Shown here piece after piece: positions 42,201-57,200 of a stretch of 64,000 nt of DNA. This stretch comes from Cladocopium goreaui (lineage: Eukaryota; Sar; Dinophyceae; Suessiales; Symbiodiniaceae), in NCBI GenBank assembly GCA_947184155.2, contig CAMXCT020001858.1, positions 1 to 64,000 on the forward strand, written 5' to 3'. Position 1 is the first letter of the stretch, and every line of letters begins with the position of its first letter. Below the pieces are notes generated by a model. That model saw only the letters and a program-made list of their open reading frames with translations, had not been told where the DNA came from and ran no database searches. The position numbers were made by a program, and so were the translations under genes.

Positions 42201-45200
42201 TCAGATCGATCAATTCGCAGGTCGTAACCATGAAGAAAGTTCAGCAAAAACACCAACATCTCATCGCGCCCGAACTTGTATCCTCAGACATGGCGGCCAC
42301 AAATAGATGGAATCGGTGGGAGGTGCAAATGCCATTTGGCTAAGAGACTGGTGAAGCTGGGCTATGGTTGCTGGGCCATGTTTACAAACCGCCACATCTT
42401 GTGGCCACCTGATTCAATGCCAAGACTGGAGTTTCGGTGGAAGACCCATGGAATCACCACTTTAGAGGCCAGAATTTCATATCGAGCATCCAATACACAT
42501 CCGACTGCCACCTCCGAAGGCATTGAAATAGGTAGGTTCAAAGGTGCTATCCAGAAACTTCCCATCCTTCAGGTGTCGTTCGATGGAAAACTCCTTAAAG
42601 TTCTCAGCCTTGCTGTGCCGACCTGCCGGGGCAAAATAGATCGACCAACCCTTTGGAATCAGATAGCCATCAACCTCGGTGTCTTCGCTCAAGCTGCGAA
42701 CCACCACTTGCACGGGCGGCGTTGTCCTGGAAAATGGCCGAGATTTTTGGCAAATCCTCATGGGAAGGATCTCCAATCATCAATTCTATGAATGTTTGCC
42801 TGAAATACTTGAAGAACAAGAAAGAAAATTAAACGTTTACCGGCTATTTACCCCTTCTGTCGGATCCCAAATCGATGTTATATCCTGCTTCTTGGAGTCA
42901 TTACCGCTCCTGCTGATCGGTCAAAACTTGAGCAACAGATTTTTGTGACGCCATTTTCCCGCAGTAGTGGACATTGCATGTGTTAATGTGTACCCTCTGG
43001 TAATTTAACAGAAAATGGATGGAAAATCGCACGTTTAGTTCGTTGATTTATGATGAAAAAAACCTGTGAAAAAAAAAAAGGTGAATTTCCATAGCTATGT
43101 TAGTTTACCAGAGGGTAAATCCATACATATACATCATATCTCACACACTGTTTCTATACTGATATCAGAACTTAGTGCATGCCATCTTGATCTCTTGGGA
43201 GACATTGCCCAGTCACTATCACCCATATCAGCAAAATTCTGCAGTACTGACCATGTCTTAGAATAACCCGCAATTCCCGCTAGTTTCCGTCACCAATATC
43301 AATATCACCTAGCCAGTTACCACTGAAATTCACAAATTCTGTCCAGTGGTTCCCTTACTTCACCAAGATGCTCACTTCCTGTCTTCCAGTAGTTCCAATT
43401 CTCAAACTCCCTAAAGTTACCCATCACGAAGATCATTTTCGAAACGGGCTTTCCCCATGGCTTTGCAACATCTAGTTTCATCTCTTCCCCGATTCATATT
43501 AAACACCCCCAAACGAAACCATGGTTAATAGGGGATTAAAAAAACACATCTTTGGAACCAAACGGTTCTGTGTTCAATATGAAGGGGGGAGAGTACTTGG
43601 ATGTAACCATGCCCATGACATCCTGATTTTTCTCCCATGGCTTTTCCAGCCACATCAACTTTATAAGGACCTCGACTCCAGGCGTCCCGTCCTCCAGACT
43701 TCCTGAAGGAACGCCCTGGTTTGGTGCATGGACTCCAACAATGGGCGATTCACAGAGAACGCCTGGCCGTCCCAGAGATCCTTGACCTCCTTTCGGAGCC
43801 GCTGCTCCAGCGCTGGAAACGCTTTCCTGGCGTTTCCAAAAAGCCAGGCAAAAGATGGGGAAAACGTGGAAAAAAAAATGGGGAAATGGGTTTCAAACCA
43901 TGTCTATTGCATTTCTTTAAAAACTACTGGGACATCAAAGATCTAGAAAAGTCGAGAGAGATCATGAAAACTGGGCTGAAGCACCAGCCTTGTGGGATGT
44001 TCCCAACTGAAATGACCAATAAACTGGATGACAACTTGGGGCCCATTTCAAGAAACCCCTATCCCCATTGTATTTCCAATGGTCAAGTTTTCTACCCCCA
44101 CCTTTGCTGGTTGAATAGATATATCGCAGCATCTGAGTAATCCCTTATTTGCAATATGATCATATCCGCTAGAAACCCATAGAAACGCCTGGTTTAGTCT
44201 TGGATCTGTTCATTTGGGGGCCCATATGGCAGTATTTCATGAAGGGATTCCTACTACACTTACGACCCCCTACGACGGCGCTCGTTTCGGGGCGAGTTTC
44301 AACCAGTGGAGACAGCTCTGAACGCTGCACAGGGTGGTATCATGGGCTGCGAACATCATCCCGATGCAGAAGTCCAGCAGTTCTTCCTCGTCTGTGCCTT
44401 CAGTTTGCCTCAGAAAACCCCCGCGTCCCCTGAAAAATGCCCTGAGTTTTCACATCAAAATCGCTGGAAAAATGTGGATCTTCATCCAAGTTATGCTATT
44501 TGATAGGCTTTGATCCAATGAAATGCGACTGTATCACAGGGCGGGATTCAACTATTTCCAATGGAAAAATATCAGTGCTGATTTGTGACACTTCCATCAA
44601 ATCTCAGCGATTTATCCCCAGCTGTGGTATTGGTCTTAGCTGGTCCTAAAGTGGTCCAAGTGGACTTCGAATGCCATAGGACCACTTTGGTGGGATTTCA
44701 AGCTGTTTTTTCCGGTGAGGCAATTCTGGAGTCTCGTTGTTTGATGGCGTCGTTGCCAAGAATTCCAGCTCAATTGCCTGTGATTCCCATGCAGTGCCAG
44801 TTACGGAGTGGTTCTGCAGCAAATTCTGTTCAATTCCAAACAAAATGTATGTCATCCATGTTATCCGACAAAGAACAAGAAAAACAACATATCTTTCGGA
44901 AAAAGTGGAGACTAAGTAAGCTAATTACGGAAACGAACTCGCAAAATTCTCCAAAGTTGGCTTCCTTCCAAGCCCAAGCTGCAGCATCGTATCCAGCATG
45001 GTGCTGATTCTGAACATTCGAACTGGATCTTTCCTCAGGGGCCACTGCGACTAGTGGACCAGGATTCATGGTGAAGTTTTTGGGGGGTCCCAGAATCCTC
45101 TGACCCTGCACAGCACTTTCTTCAGCCAGGGTGAACACATCCTTGTGGCCGTAGAAAGGACTCGAAAAATTGAAGTCAGTGCCTTTGAAAATCGGTTCCC

Positions 45201-48200
45201 ACCCAGTGTTCTTCTTTTGAACTAGTCAAAGGCCGACTTTCATCAAAAAGCGTCCCCTTCTCACCGAATCATTTCCACAGGACCTGACACGTGAGTCATT
45301 TCCCGATCGCAGCTCCGAGCTTCAGTTTTCGACGCTTCTGTTGGATCAACTCTTTGAATCCTTCCACCAACTGACCTCGAGCCTTCATGCACTCCCGAAA
45401 GGGAAAGCCCGGCAGATCAAAGGGCAAGATGCAGCCGAGACCTGCAGCGAAACACCATTGTAATTACAATTTCAATCACAATTAAAATCACATTACATAC
45501 AGTAACCGTATACTACATGAATATATGCCTGTATGCCTGTATGCATGGATTCGTGGATGCATGGACGCATGGACGCATGGATGCATGCATGGACCATGGA
45601 CGGATGCATGCATGCATGCATCGATGTATATACACAAATATCTAGGGCAGATCCTATTGTTTTTGTTCAACTGTTAAAGCTTTTTCTGGCAGAAACTACT
45701 TGGATTGCCTTCGCAAGTTGACCCCCCTTGAGGTCCGAAAATTCCCATGGCGTCTATGGCACCCAGGGTTTGTGATTCAAACCCTCTTTCCCATGTGAAT
45801 CTGGACGCGTAAACAAGGATAACAATCATGTCGCGGAAACTCGCTTAGGAAAAAGACACTTTATTTCATGCGGTTATATATATATACATATATCATATAT
45901 ATATATGTACTATATATACACCGTGTGTCTCATATATATATGTATATATATGTCTATATATATGTATATATATATGTATATATATATATGTATATATATA
46001 TATATGTATATATATATGTATATATATATATATGTATATATATGTATATATATATACGGTGGATATATATATATATATACGGTGGATAGAATTCAGATCC
46101 CATATATAATGACCATGTTCAACCCAGCCCGGCTCCTTCGAAGGTTTTGTCGTAGAGCTTCATAAAGCGATCGCTCCTGACCTGTTCGCCGCCCAAAACC
46201 ACCGCCTCACCACACTCGAAGGCGTAGTGCTTTACCTCACGGCCCGCATTGAAAGAGAACAGCTCTGAGATTGGCCAATGATCATAGTGGTTTAATGGGG
46301 ATTTATAGGATGTTATGGATGTTTAATGGGATATCAATCACTATTGATATAAATAGGATATGGGTAAAACAATAACAAACCATAATAACCACCCATTTGG
46401 GAATGGTAAACATACCACCTATCTATGGTGATGACTGGGGAATGGTTTATTATATGTTATGGTTTTGTTTTACCCACATTAGGCTTTTTAAGTTGGGGAT
46501 AGAACATGAATATTAAAATGTATCATACAATTCTACGTTTACGGTATGCCTAAATTCTAGGTACACAATAGGCAATTCAAGATCCACAATGATGTGATAT
46601 CACCGAAGATTAGGGGAAAAAAAAATATATATATATATCAACTGGTAACTGGTGGTGTGGCCTCCATCTTCAGTTGCGGCTGATATGGGTTTTCTCAAAA
46701 TGTGGAAGCCTTGACTTCAATGGACTGGTTTGACGGAAATCTACAGGAAACCATGTGTTTTTGAACCAATTAATTACAACAACTTGTCTCATCATTCAAA
46801 TTTTGGAAAAGTCCATGGTTCATCCTTTTCCCTATCAAAATTGCCATGTGGGTGTGTGTGTGTGTGTGCACATCCATATACCCTGGTTTCACGTATCATT
46901 TCTAGCTGGGCGGTGACTCTACCCCCTTTTCTAGCACAGAGAACCCCTACTGATGCAAGAAGCAGCCATAACTAAAACATCTTGCTTGGGGAAACCCATG
47001 ATGTCATCGAAAACATGGGTCCGCCAATCCTTTGTGGAAAAAAACCTGCACAATTTTCCAACATGTACCAATTCTCCTGCCTCGAAATGCAAGTCAGAGC
47101 TGGGCTTTCCCACCCAATCCTCCAAGTACTTGGCAGACAGTTTCTGCAACTTGGGCAAATAGGAGTCCAGCTGTTTATCTGCAAAGGCTCGGCTATTCAG
47201 TGTCCGAATCTTCTTGTGAAGTGGATCATTCACCATGGCAAGTGCCTTCCTCCCTACCAGTTTCTGAAAATGTCTTGGCCATCCTAAGTTTCCAACGTTG
47301 TCATCAAACATGGCTGGGAATGTCCCTTGCCGTGTTTGATTACTGGACGGTAGGTGCCAGCCAATCAACAAAATCTGGCGGTTTTTGAGACCAACGGGGT
47401 TGCCCTTGAAAAAACTCTGCTCTTGCAGAACTCAATCCCAACTTTGCTGGATACAAATCAAAACTATTGATCAAACCTCAGCATCCCAAATCTTTCTTGG
47501 AGTGGATCAGTTTGGCATTTTCCTCTGTCACGGCTAAGATGACCGAAGGAGCTAGCAGTAGATGTGACCTGCAGGTGCCACCATGCTGGGTGAGTTTCTC
47601 CTGTCGCCAGGGATGGCAAGCCAACCACCAGGGAGTTTCATCGACCCGAGAATCAACGGAACTGGAGTTGTAACCAACTAAACCTGGAGGATTTGTAATA
47701 AACAAGACCTGTAACATCTGTAACCTGAAGACACCAAGCAATTCACCAAACAAGCAGCCGACGCTTTCACCATCTCCTCAAAGAAGCTCAAGGGATCTTT
47801 CACATAGGTCAAGCTTTCCCCCAGCACAGGTAACATCCAAAATCTCCCGGGTGGCAGCCGCTGAAGAAACCGCCAGCGGCACCAGAAAAAGTAAGCGGAC
47901 ACACCGCACGCCGCCAGCAGCGCCCAGACGCTTTTGCTGTGGGCATGTTGCAGTTCCATGCCCCACCCGTCAACTGTTGGCGCTAGATGTGTGGCTATGA
48001 GCCAGAAGACTCCACACGGACCCACGGGTTCTCAGATTTCACTTGGAACGCAGCTTCCAACCATGCGCAGATGGGAAGAGATTTTCTGTGCACATAAACC
48101 TGGGGATGTCCCCTGGTTTTGGGCGTTCCTCCCTCATCCACTGGCATCCGAAAGGGTGTCGAAACCTACTGACCTACCGATACCTACAGGTGTTTTCCAA

Positions 48201-51200
48201 ACCCGAAACGGTGGGGCCAAAGTCAAAGTCGAGAACTTGGGCATGTTGGGTTCCATGCGAAACTTGCGAGGTGTTGACGGTGCGGATCTTCAGATTGGGT
48301 GTTATATATGGTGTTTTTTCCCTTCAGAAATAGAAATTATGATCCTCCAAGGTAGAAGAAGGTTTCTCGAAATAAGATCATGCAAAAACAATTCTTAATC
48401 CAGATGAGGTCCACGCCCCGGGATTTTCAGACGCGGATCCAAAAATATGGGACTACCACGCAAAGAAGATTGGGGACAAGACCAGCCTACCATGGCTAGT
48501 CAAAAGTAATTGATCAGATAACCTCAAGCCTGTCTAAAGTCTAAAAATACTAAAAATCTTACGGGAAACACCCCAAATTTCATGTTTTACTCAGTTTACT
48601 CTACCAAAATTCAAACGTGGCTAGATCCCCCACCTTCAGCGTCAGCGTCACTTGGTTTGGTGAATTCTGTGACCCCGCAGGGCCCATCGGGGCCCTGTTT
48701 ACTTTAGGAACCTCACAAACACATTTAGGAACGTCGAATCCTACCAAAAAAAAAAGGAAAAAAAAAAGTAATACGAATTATCATGCTGCAAAATCAACCA
48801 TCACATGTTCATCGACTTATATAGGAAACACAAAAACTTGAAAAGCATTCCATTGTTCCATCAACCAAAATAGGTATCCGGAAATCAAGCCATGGCAATG
48901 GACGATTTCCGCATTTCGTTGGTGGATTTCCAGGTATTTCAACCCGAAGTGCAGGTCGTTTGAATTCCCAGCGACCACAGATGAGCTCAGCCCCCCTGCG
49001 TTGGTTCACCCCGCTTGCTTCCCCTGGGATTCCCAAGACACCCACGACAGCCGGCAACATGGCTGGAAAATCCACTATGGCTGGTTCAATGATGTTCTTA
49101 TTCAAAACTTCATCAGATTTATCATAGACATAGATACTTATAGATACTTATAGTGGATTTCCCAGCCACGTTTGATGACACCGGAGTGTCCTTTTTCGAT
49201 ATGAAAAAACTAACCCGCCTCGCAGCTCAGCTTCAACAGCCAGCAACAAGTCGTCCACCTGGCACGGAACTTGTCGGCAAAAGCGGCTTTTGAAACGTGG
49301 AGCGTTCAACAAAGGGGGGGTGGATTTCACTGAGTTAAGCAACAAAAATTTGCGCATGATGCTGGGATATAATGGGAATTAATAGGCCATGCAGAACCAT
49401 CAAAAATACATATGGGTGCGACTGAAAACTGGGTATATCCCAATTGTTGTTGGGGAAAATGATGATGAACAATGGATTTTTTCGGGGAACCTATTTTCAG
49501 AGAAACCCAGCAGTCTGCAATTTCACATCCGTTTTGATCATCGCCTCTGTTTATCAATGTGATGTGCCAAAATGACTGGTGATGTCAACTGCCAAAAACC
49601 AAGACATTCATAACCAGCCCAAACCTCGAAAAAGCGGCTTCTAAATTGGGATTGCAAATTGCAATCATCTATCGGTACATGAGTGGTGGACCAAATTCCT
49701 TTGGACATGGCCAAAGTGGGTGGTCCCACTTTGGCTTGTGAAGGTTTACCCACAAATTTCAACATCCCCAGTCCACTCCCTATTACGTTAAAGAAAGTCT
49801 TATTTAGATATGTCATTTTGTCGGTTTTTTTCACATCATGAATCGGCATCTCGCCTCCAAAATGTCGACGGACTTGAGCTTCTCCTTAGACACTTCACCC
49901 CCCAGGTTCTGGGTGACCCAAAACCTCGCCCTTTGGATGAGCATGCTATGGGCATGTCGTTGTCATGTGAAATCGATTTCCCGATTTCCACTAAATCAAA
50001 GCACAAAGGCATTCAACACCAACAACTTACCCTCTGGTAAACTAACATAGCTATTGAAAATGGCCATTTATAGTGGATTTTCCCATTAAAAATGGTGATT
50101 TTCCATAGTTATGTTAGTTTACCAGAGGGTAAACTGTGCTTGGCAAAGCCAGTCTTTGGTGAATTTCCTGCAGCACCTTGCTACCTTCGGTGTCCTGAAG
50201 GAACCTGAAAAAAGTCATTTGGTGATGGTACCTCTGTGAACCCAAAAACAGCTGGTGAAAGTGGTAAAAGGACATTCATCCCCCAAATATGGTGCTATAA
50301 ACTCCAAAATCCTTGGAAAATGGATGTTCATGATGTTCATCTACCCGAAAATGGTAGGTATCGATGGTATCGACCGGTCCTCTTCACCCTTGATCACCGT
50401 TGATCATGATGTCATCACCAAATCACTGCAGCTGCATAGACATCTCGGTCGCTCCATTTGGCTCGTGACTTCCTGCCACCCGAAATATTCACGACATTTC
50501 AACGTATTTCAACTAGACCAAAGGATTGATTTTCCTGAAGCGCATAGCATGTTTAGCATTTTGGAGGTGGTTGGAAGATGACTATCCACACCTTTTTTTC
50601 TCGAATTTGGGTTTGTGAGTCCCTTGGTTCGTCCTAATGACCTGATGACAAGCTGTTGAAGTTGGATGCGAACTTGGGGTCCCAAGTTCAGAATCACCAC
50701 TACGTCCCGATGCCATTCGATGCGTCATCGTTGTTGAAACGGTATACCCTTTATTCCCCCACCGATGGCCATGTTTCAATGGGAAAAGTTCTTGGATCTA
50801 TTGGAAGTGGGATACTCAAAGTCCCTATTTTCAGACAAAGCCATATACGAAATAGTGGTTAATAGTGGTTAATAGTGGTTAATAGTGGTTAATAGTGGTT
50901 AATAGTGGTTAATAGTGGTTAATAGTGGTTAATAGTGGTTAATATAACTCCAATTTACCTGTCAAATTCAATCATGTTATTCTTCAAGGGATATTCTACA
51001 TATTCTACTGCCTCCATGAGGCTGTTTACCACCTGTCTGAACTCATGGCGCTGGCCGATTTTCAGGACCGTCCTGAGAAGCCTCATGAGGGAAGCACTGG
51101 GCTTGGAGCTATCTGCGCCGCAGGGTCCGCAGGGCTCTGGAGATGGCTTTGGGTGGATTGGTTCAAGGGAAAATGTACAGGAAACCCCATATTTCATGGG

Positions 51201-54200
51201 AAAAACCATGAAGAAATGCCAAATGGGGGTATGAAATCAACCGTTTTACAGCGGTGGTTTCTCGGATATTTTTTGGGAATTCGCCGGTTTCATATGATAT
51301 TTAAGGGTGTCTCAAAATGGGACCGGCACAAATTGGTCAATGACTGGAGGGGGTCAGGCCACCTAGACCACAGCGTCGTTACAGGCTCAAGGTATTGGAC
51401 CGCCACTACAACTCTTCACCCAAGACATGTGGGTTTGTCTGAAAATGCTGGGAACCCCCCAAATATATATATATATATTATATTATATATATATACATGT
51501 ATTCCATCCACTGCTTAGTCAGAATTGTCCCTATCACAATTGCCATTTGGGTGGATATGCAGATATACCTGAAGCTGCTCTGCCTGCCACTCTCTTTGCC
51601 ACGGGATCTGGGACAGCTTTGTCCCCAAGCTTTCGCACATGGTCATCAGGGAGGGTACCTCAGCCCCCCAGAATTTAGATGACCAATTCCCCCTGAAAAA
51701 ACAAATGCTCGGCACTCGTGGTTAGAACCGATTTCCAAGTGAGATCAAACAGAGTTGCTTAAAATTCCCCTGACCCTAATTCGATGATATTCCAAGAACT
51801 ATGTGCGCAGTACCCGAAGAAAGATATTATAATATCATGTTGAAAAAAAAAAGAACATCAACTAGTGTCTAAAATTAGGAGAAAAAAAAATTGGGGAATC
51901 CTACTATTCTGCCACTATCTTGGTCAATACTGCTGCCCCAAGGGCTGGTGGAACTGTCGGACTTCCACTGGATGTTGAAGCTGCCATCTGCATTCCTGCC
52001 ATTCGTGGCATCCGTCGGCTGGGATCATGCTGTACGGACAGTAATTTGCCCTACACAGTCACAGTTCTGTCATAAAGTTACCTATTGGTTGTTCCATAAA
52101 GTTAGCGGGTTACTCCTCTTTGAACCAACCGGGAAAAGGACATCTATGACTCTTGAATCTTACCAATGGCTTGGCGACTAATCAGCTGAACTTCCCATAT
52201 CATTCCAAGCTGCTGCCAAGGCACACGCGAAGGAACTTTGCCGGCAGCCAACAGCCGAAGTCCGGCCAAAACGCCTTCGGAAGGGCAGCAAATTTCCAGG
52301 CGAGTTGGATGCCGAAACCCGTAATGTGAGATTCCATGGGGATTTGTTGCTTCCAAAGGTTTGGCTGGTAGGTTTATCATCTTCACATTGAACAATGTTG
52401 AAGAATGGATCAAGGGGTAACTCCCCGCCTCCACTGTGGCTCCAGATGTGGGGCAGTCCAGCCTCAAATTTAACACTTCAACTTGAATCTAGTGTGTTTG
52501 TCTAAAAATGATCATAGCAGAATAAGGATAATAAGGTTCCAAAGCATACCCGGTACGCTTTGGAAAACGATTTCCAGACAACTCAGGGACTCAGGGTCCG
52601 TGAAATTCCAGAATTCATTGAACTCACCGCCGCACCTCCAGTAGGCATCGAACTGCTTGTCGCGTCCCTTCTCACCTGCAGCGGGGAGAAAATTGGAGAA
52701 ACTACCAGGTGAGGTCTAGCGGTGTTTGTTGCTTTGTAAACCCATGAGAACTAGTTCGTTATATCATGTCATACACATCCATACACCATAGTTTGAATAT
52801 AGTCATCAACCAACGCTGCCTGACCTTGTCTGACCTAACAAGCACCGGCTGAGTCCCTGACGAGATTCGTACGGAGAGTCGCTCTCGGCTGCGACCTCTC
52901 GTAAGCGTCCCGGTGGGGGTTTCCTGTGTTGGTGTAAGGCCAGTTCATTCTGCAAATCTGCTACAAGAAATGCAAAGGAACCATCCTCAATTCACATCAC
53001 ATGTGCCATGGTCAGGTTGCATGGGATGAATGGAGGTACAGCGTCAGTACATACGGGATGAATGGTTTGTTTATGGTGTTTTTTGTGACCCCTCCCATGC
53101 GGAATCCAGGAGCCCAGGTCCTGCCTCCATTGTCACCATGGCCGCTGTGCGCAGCGCGTGTCAACTGATCGATTCGATGTTATTTTTTTTCGGCGCATCA
53201 AATCTTTAGATGATTTATCTACATTTGATTATTCTGATTCATCTTGATACCCTCTGGTAATTTAACATAGCTATTGAAAATTGCCATTTATAGTGGATTT
53301 TCCCATTAAAAATGGTGGATCTTTCCATAGTTATGTAAACGTTTACCAGAGGGTAATATTTGAAAGGATCAAGATTGGCTATGGGAAAATTTGAAGATCT
53401 TCACGATGCAATATGTTGATATGGCTACGAGTCACTTTCTCGGTTTTCAATTGGCGATAACATACGACCGTCACTGCTTCGAAGCTTTTTGGGGATGGAT
53501 TTTCTGACTTCAATTGTTGTGAGCAGTAGCCATGTGCAAAGCAATCATGACATATCTTGCTGTTGTTGCAGACGTTGATTGAGCTGGTTATCGGCTGCAG
53601 TTCAAGACATGATATCATGTTCCGCAAGGAACGAACCCTGCTCCGAATCAGCATGAATTCTTGCCGACTGCGCCCCAGATGTGCCTCCAGATTTTTTATT
53701 CTGGATGTGTTCATATTTCACAAGCAGAAAGTTCATCAACTGCCGACAGCCATGAAAAGCTGATGATATCTGAAAAAGCTGCCCTGTCTCCCGGCTCGTG
53801 CCCGGCTCCCCCAGGTGCCATCGGGTGGCAACGTAGTCAGTGAGCACTGGATTTGTAGCCTTGGTGCACAGCTGTTTCTTCATGTTTTCTTGGCACAAAA
53901 TGGAAAAAAAGGGACTGCGGTGGAGGCAGTGTGCAAAAAGAACATCTTACAAAGTTAGCAGTTCTTGGTCGACTTTTTGAACAACCATCCTACTGCACAT
54001 CAATCTGTACTATAAATCCAACAGTCATTGTAGTTCTAACCAACTTAAACCTATCTTCAACTGGGGGATCCACATCTTACGACTTCAATGCATCGGATAC
54101 CCATCGGAATCCGAGATGCATTGTCCTGTTGCTGCACAACACTTCTGGCCAGCCCAAAATCACACACCTGCCATGACATCGGGGATGCATCATTCGAGAT

Positions 54201-57200
54201 AGTGAGGCACTGAATCCCATCCCTTCAAACCCCAATGAACAAATTTCAGAAACCAGGATTTCGTTTAGGGCGATTTCATATATTTGAATTTAGGATAGGA
54301 CTAGGTAGGAGAGATCCTTCAACACTCAGAGACTTCCTCAAGATCCGTGGCACATCGTGGCACCCTCTCTGGCCTTGACTTGGCAGTCTGAATTCAGCAG
54401 AATGTTGGATGGCTTGATGTCCCGGTGGAGCATCTGGCGGCCAGTACGTCTGCCACGGTGACGTGGCAAATTATAGTAATCCCTATGTATATAAGACTAG
54501 GTAGTAACATGTGTATGGGTCAAAACCCTGGTACCCTAGGTATTCTAAAATAGCTGGTGAATAGATGGTTATTCCCCCAAATATGGTAATAATAGGTATT
54601 GACCCATACCCACATAGTATAAGCCATGTCATGATCAATTACTGACCCTGTGTCTAGCGGCGCGTCTTTGTGATACGCCTCAGGAATGGAATGGAGAGGT
54701 AGCAACACAACGAGTAGCCGCGATAGCAGCCAGGTCCCACTGGGAATCGTCGAACAGCAAGTCCCAAGTTAGCGGTCACGTAAAATTTCCGAAACATCAG
54801 AAATCTTGTGGAATGAAAACCCTTAACACATCTTAACTCTAACAAACGTTTGATTCTTATGGATCTTATGGACCATTGTTCCATGGTGTGATCCTGCAAT
54901 CGCCTCATAGCAGTTCGCAGCTCGCAGTTCTTTTTCCGTTGCTGAAGCGCCGTGGCGTTTTCGATTCCAACAGTTGTTCGGGTTGCTGTATGTCCCAGGT
55001 TTTTGGACACCCGGCCCGAAAACAGCAAACCACATTGGCGTCATGTAGGAAGATCATGGATGAGTCTGCAAGACAGTGGATGATTATATCATTGAGTTAA
55101 GAGGTTTTCTTCTGATCCATGGCCAAAAAAGGACATGACATGCCCTTTTTGTACGGGACAGTAAGCCAACCTCTTCGGTGAGATGGGCTGCACTGCTGCA
55201 CCCATCGTCTTAAGGAGCCCTGAGCATCCAAATTCGATGTCCGAAAATCGTGGGTAGGTCTAAACATATGGGGGAAGGTTGGAAAAGCGCCCAGTGATCA
55301 GCCCAAGGGCCTAAGGGCCCAAGGGGTCCCAGACCGATTCGATTTTCATCGGAAGTATGCGCATATTCGGCATGCCTAGCCATGCCCAAAATGATCCAAA
55401 TCCATCATCTGTAACACGGGTGGGTTTTTGATTGCCACGCCACCATTCCGATACTACATGGATGTTTGCCTATGGATCTACACAATCTGTTCGTGATAGC
55501 TTTGTCGACAACAGCCTGGTTCAACTTGGAAATCCTGACTTTGAGGCGCTCAGTTTGGCTCCTTTCGGCCAGCCGCCACGGAGTACCCACAGGGTCTCCG
55601 TCCGCAGCCAGGGGCCAGGTGAAACGGAAACCGTTTGCAGCGCATCGACTCACAAGTATTCATAAGTGGTCTTTTGACACAAATCTAACTGAAAATGGCT
55701 GAAATCAGGCCATTAGGGGTCTACTAGCAGGTGGTTAGGGCGAACCCCCGCCTCCAGGTCTTCGGGATGCCCCACAGTCTAATGAACACTTTTGAGATCT
55801 TTTGAGCCGTGGCACCGCCGTCCTCCGTTCAACGGCGATGCCACCGGCAGAGCTACAAATTTCCTCTCTTTACGAGGAGTAGGAACTCAGATCGATTGAA
55901 AGCTGCTCGGCAACACCTGACATTTGAGAAAAACACCAGAAATCAAAGGCTAGTCGGCTAGTCATTTTGATTCTCTTAAACCTTATCAAACCTTATCAAA
56001 CCTTAAAGCATATGGCTGTGAGTTGAAGGGTACCCAGTACCACCGAGGTCCCGGCCGATGCTCTGCACTGCTGCCTGGTGAGATACGAAGTACAGAACAT
56101 TCGCATTTAAAAAATAAACATCTTCTCAGCTTCAGTGATTATATATATATATTATATATATTATATATATTATATATTATATATATTATATATATTATAT
56201 ATATTATATATATTATATATATATTATATATATTATATATATTATATATTATATATATATATTATATTATATATATATATATTATATATTATATTATATA
56301 TATATGTTTCCACATATCTCATTCACTGGCTTCACGGTGATTTTCCATCTTCTTCCTCAAAAAATCTGAGCGATTTTGAGAACAATCCACGGCCTTGAAC
56401 TCTTCGAATGAAAGCTTTCCATCACCATCCTGGTCTGAAGAGACCTCGCTGTCCAATGGCTTTGTCGAAGGAATTCCCTACAAAATGTTGGATATATACA
56501 ATACATATATATATGTATATATACACACACATACATTTACAGGATGTGAAAATGGAGATCGATATCAAAATTCATGGGATTTCATGGGATACAAATATGA
56601 CCAAGAATTCCTGATCGCGTACCAAATTGGCTACAAGACAACTTATAGTTTCCTTTTAAAAAAAACTTTGCTGGGATTGTACCAAACAAATACTATTTGA
56701 AAGATTCGAACTGTTGGGGTATGACCATCTCAAAAATATGGGAAAGCAATCTCTTGTTTCTTGTCATCGCATATGAGACATCTGAAGCTGTAAGATATCA
56801 GATTTGGTAGTTGGACTACCAGGCAGCCGGAAAAAATAATTGTCAATCGGGTTCCATAATCAGCAAATAGAAAGTCAGGAACAACATTGTCAGCTGCCAA
56901 CCTGCCAACCCTTTCCCTGTCCTCCCTCTCCCCTGGGCTGCCCAGCCAGTTGCCGGTCCACCAGCTGTTGTAGTTGTGTCTCTCCCAAGTTGTCTCCTAC
57001 CATCATTTTCATGACCTCAAGGCCAGCCGAAATGGCGCAAATCCTTCGAAACTTACACTTCAAAGGTGGTGCCGAAAAAGGTCAGCTATGGCAGCTATAT
57101 GGCCATCAACCGAGTTTCCATGATTTTCCATGGTCTGTCAGCCTATCAGTCTATCCTTTGTTGAGTGGCCCCCCTTGTCGCTTCATGGAACCAAAACCTC

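Noticed and set aside
44830..45222. A minus-strand open frame of about 100 codons inside P450 intron 5, including AGYDAAA, which resembles a P450 I-helix
   Set aside because: The true I-helix FAAHDTT is in exon 7, and exons 5, 6 and 7 join in phase without this stretch.
51000..51135. Possible voltage-sensor (S4) helix of an ion channel
   Set aside because: Only a few basic residues with irregular spacing, and no neighbouring S1-S3 or pore segments. Kept only as a candidate exon of unknown function.
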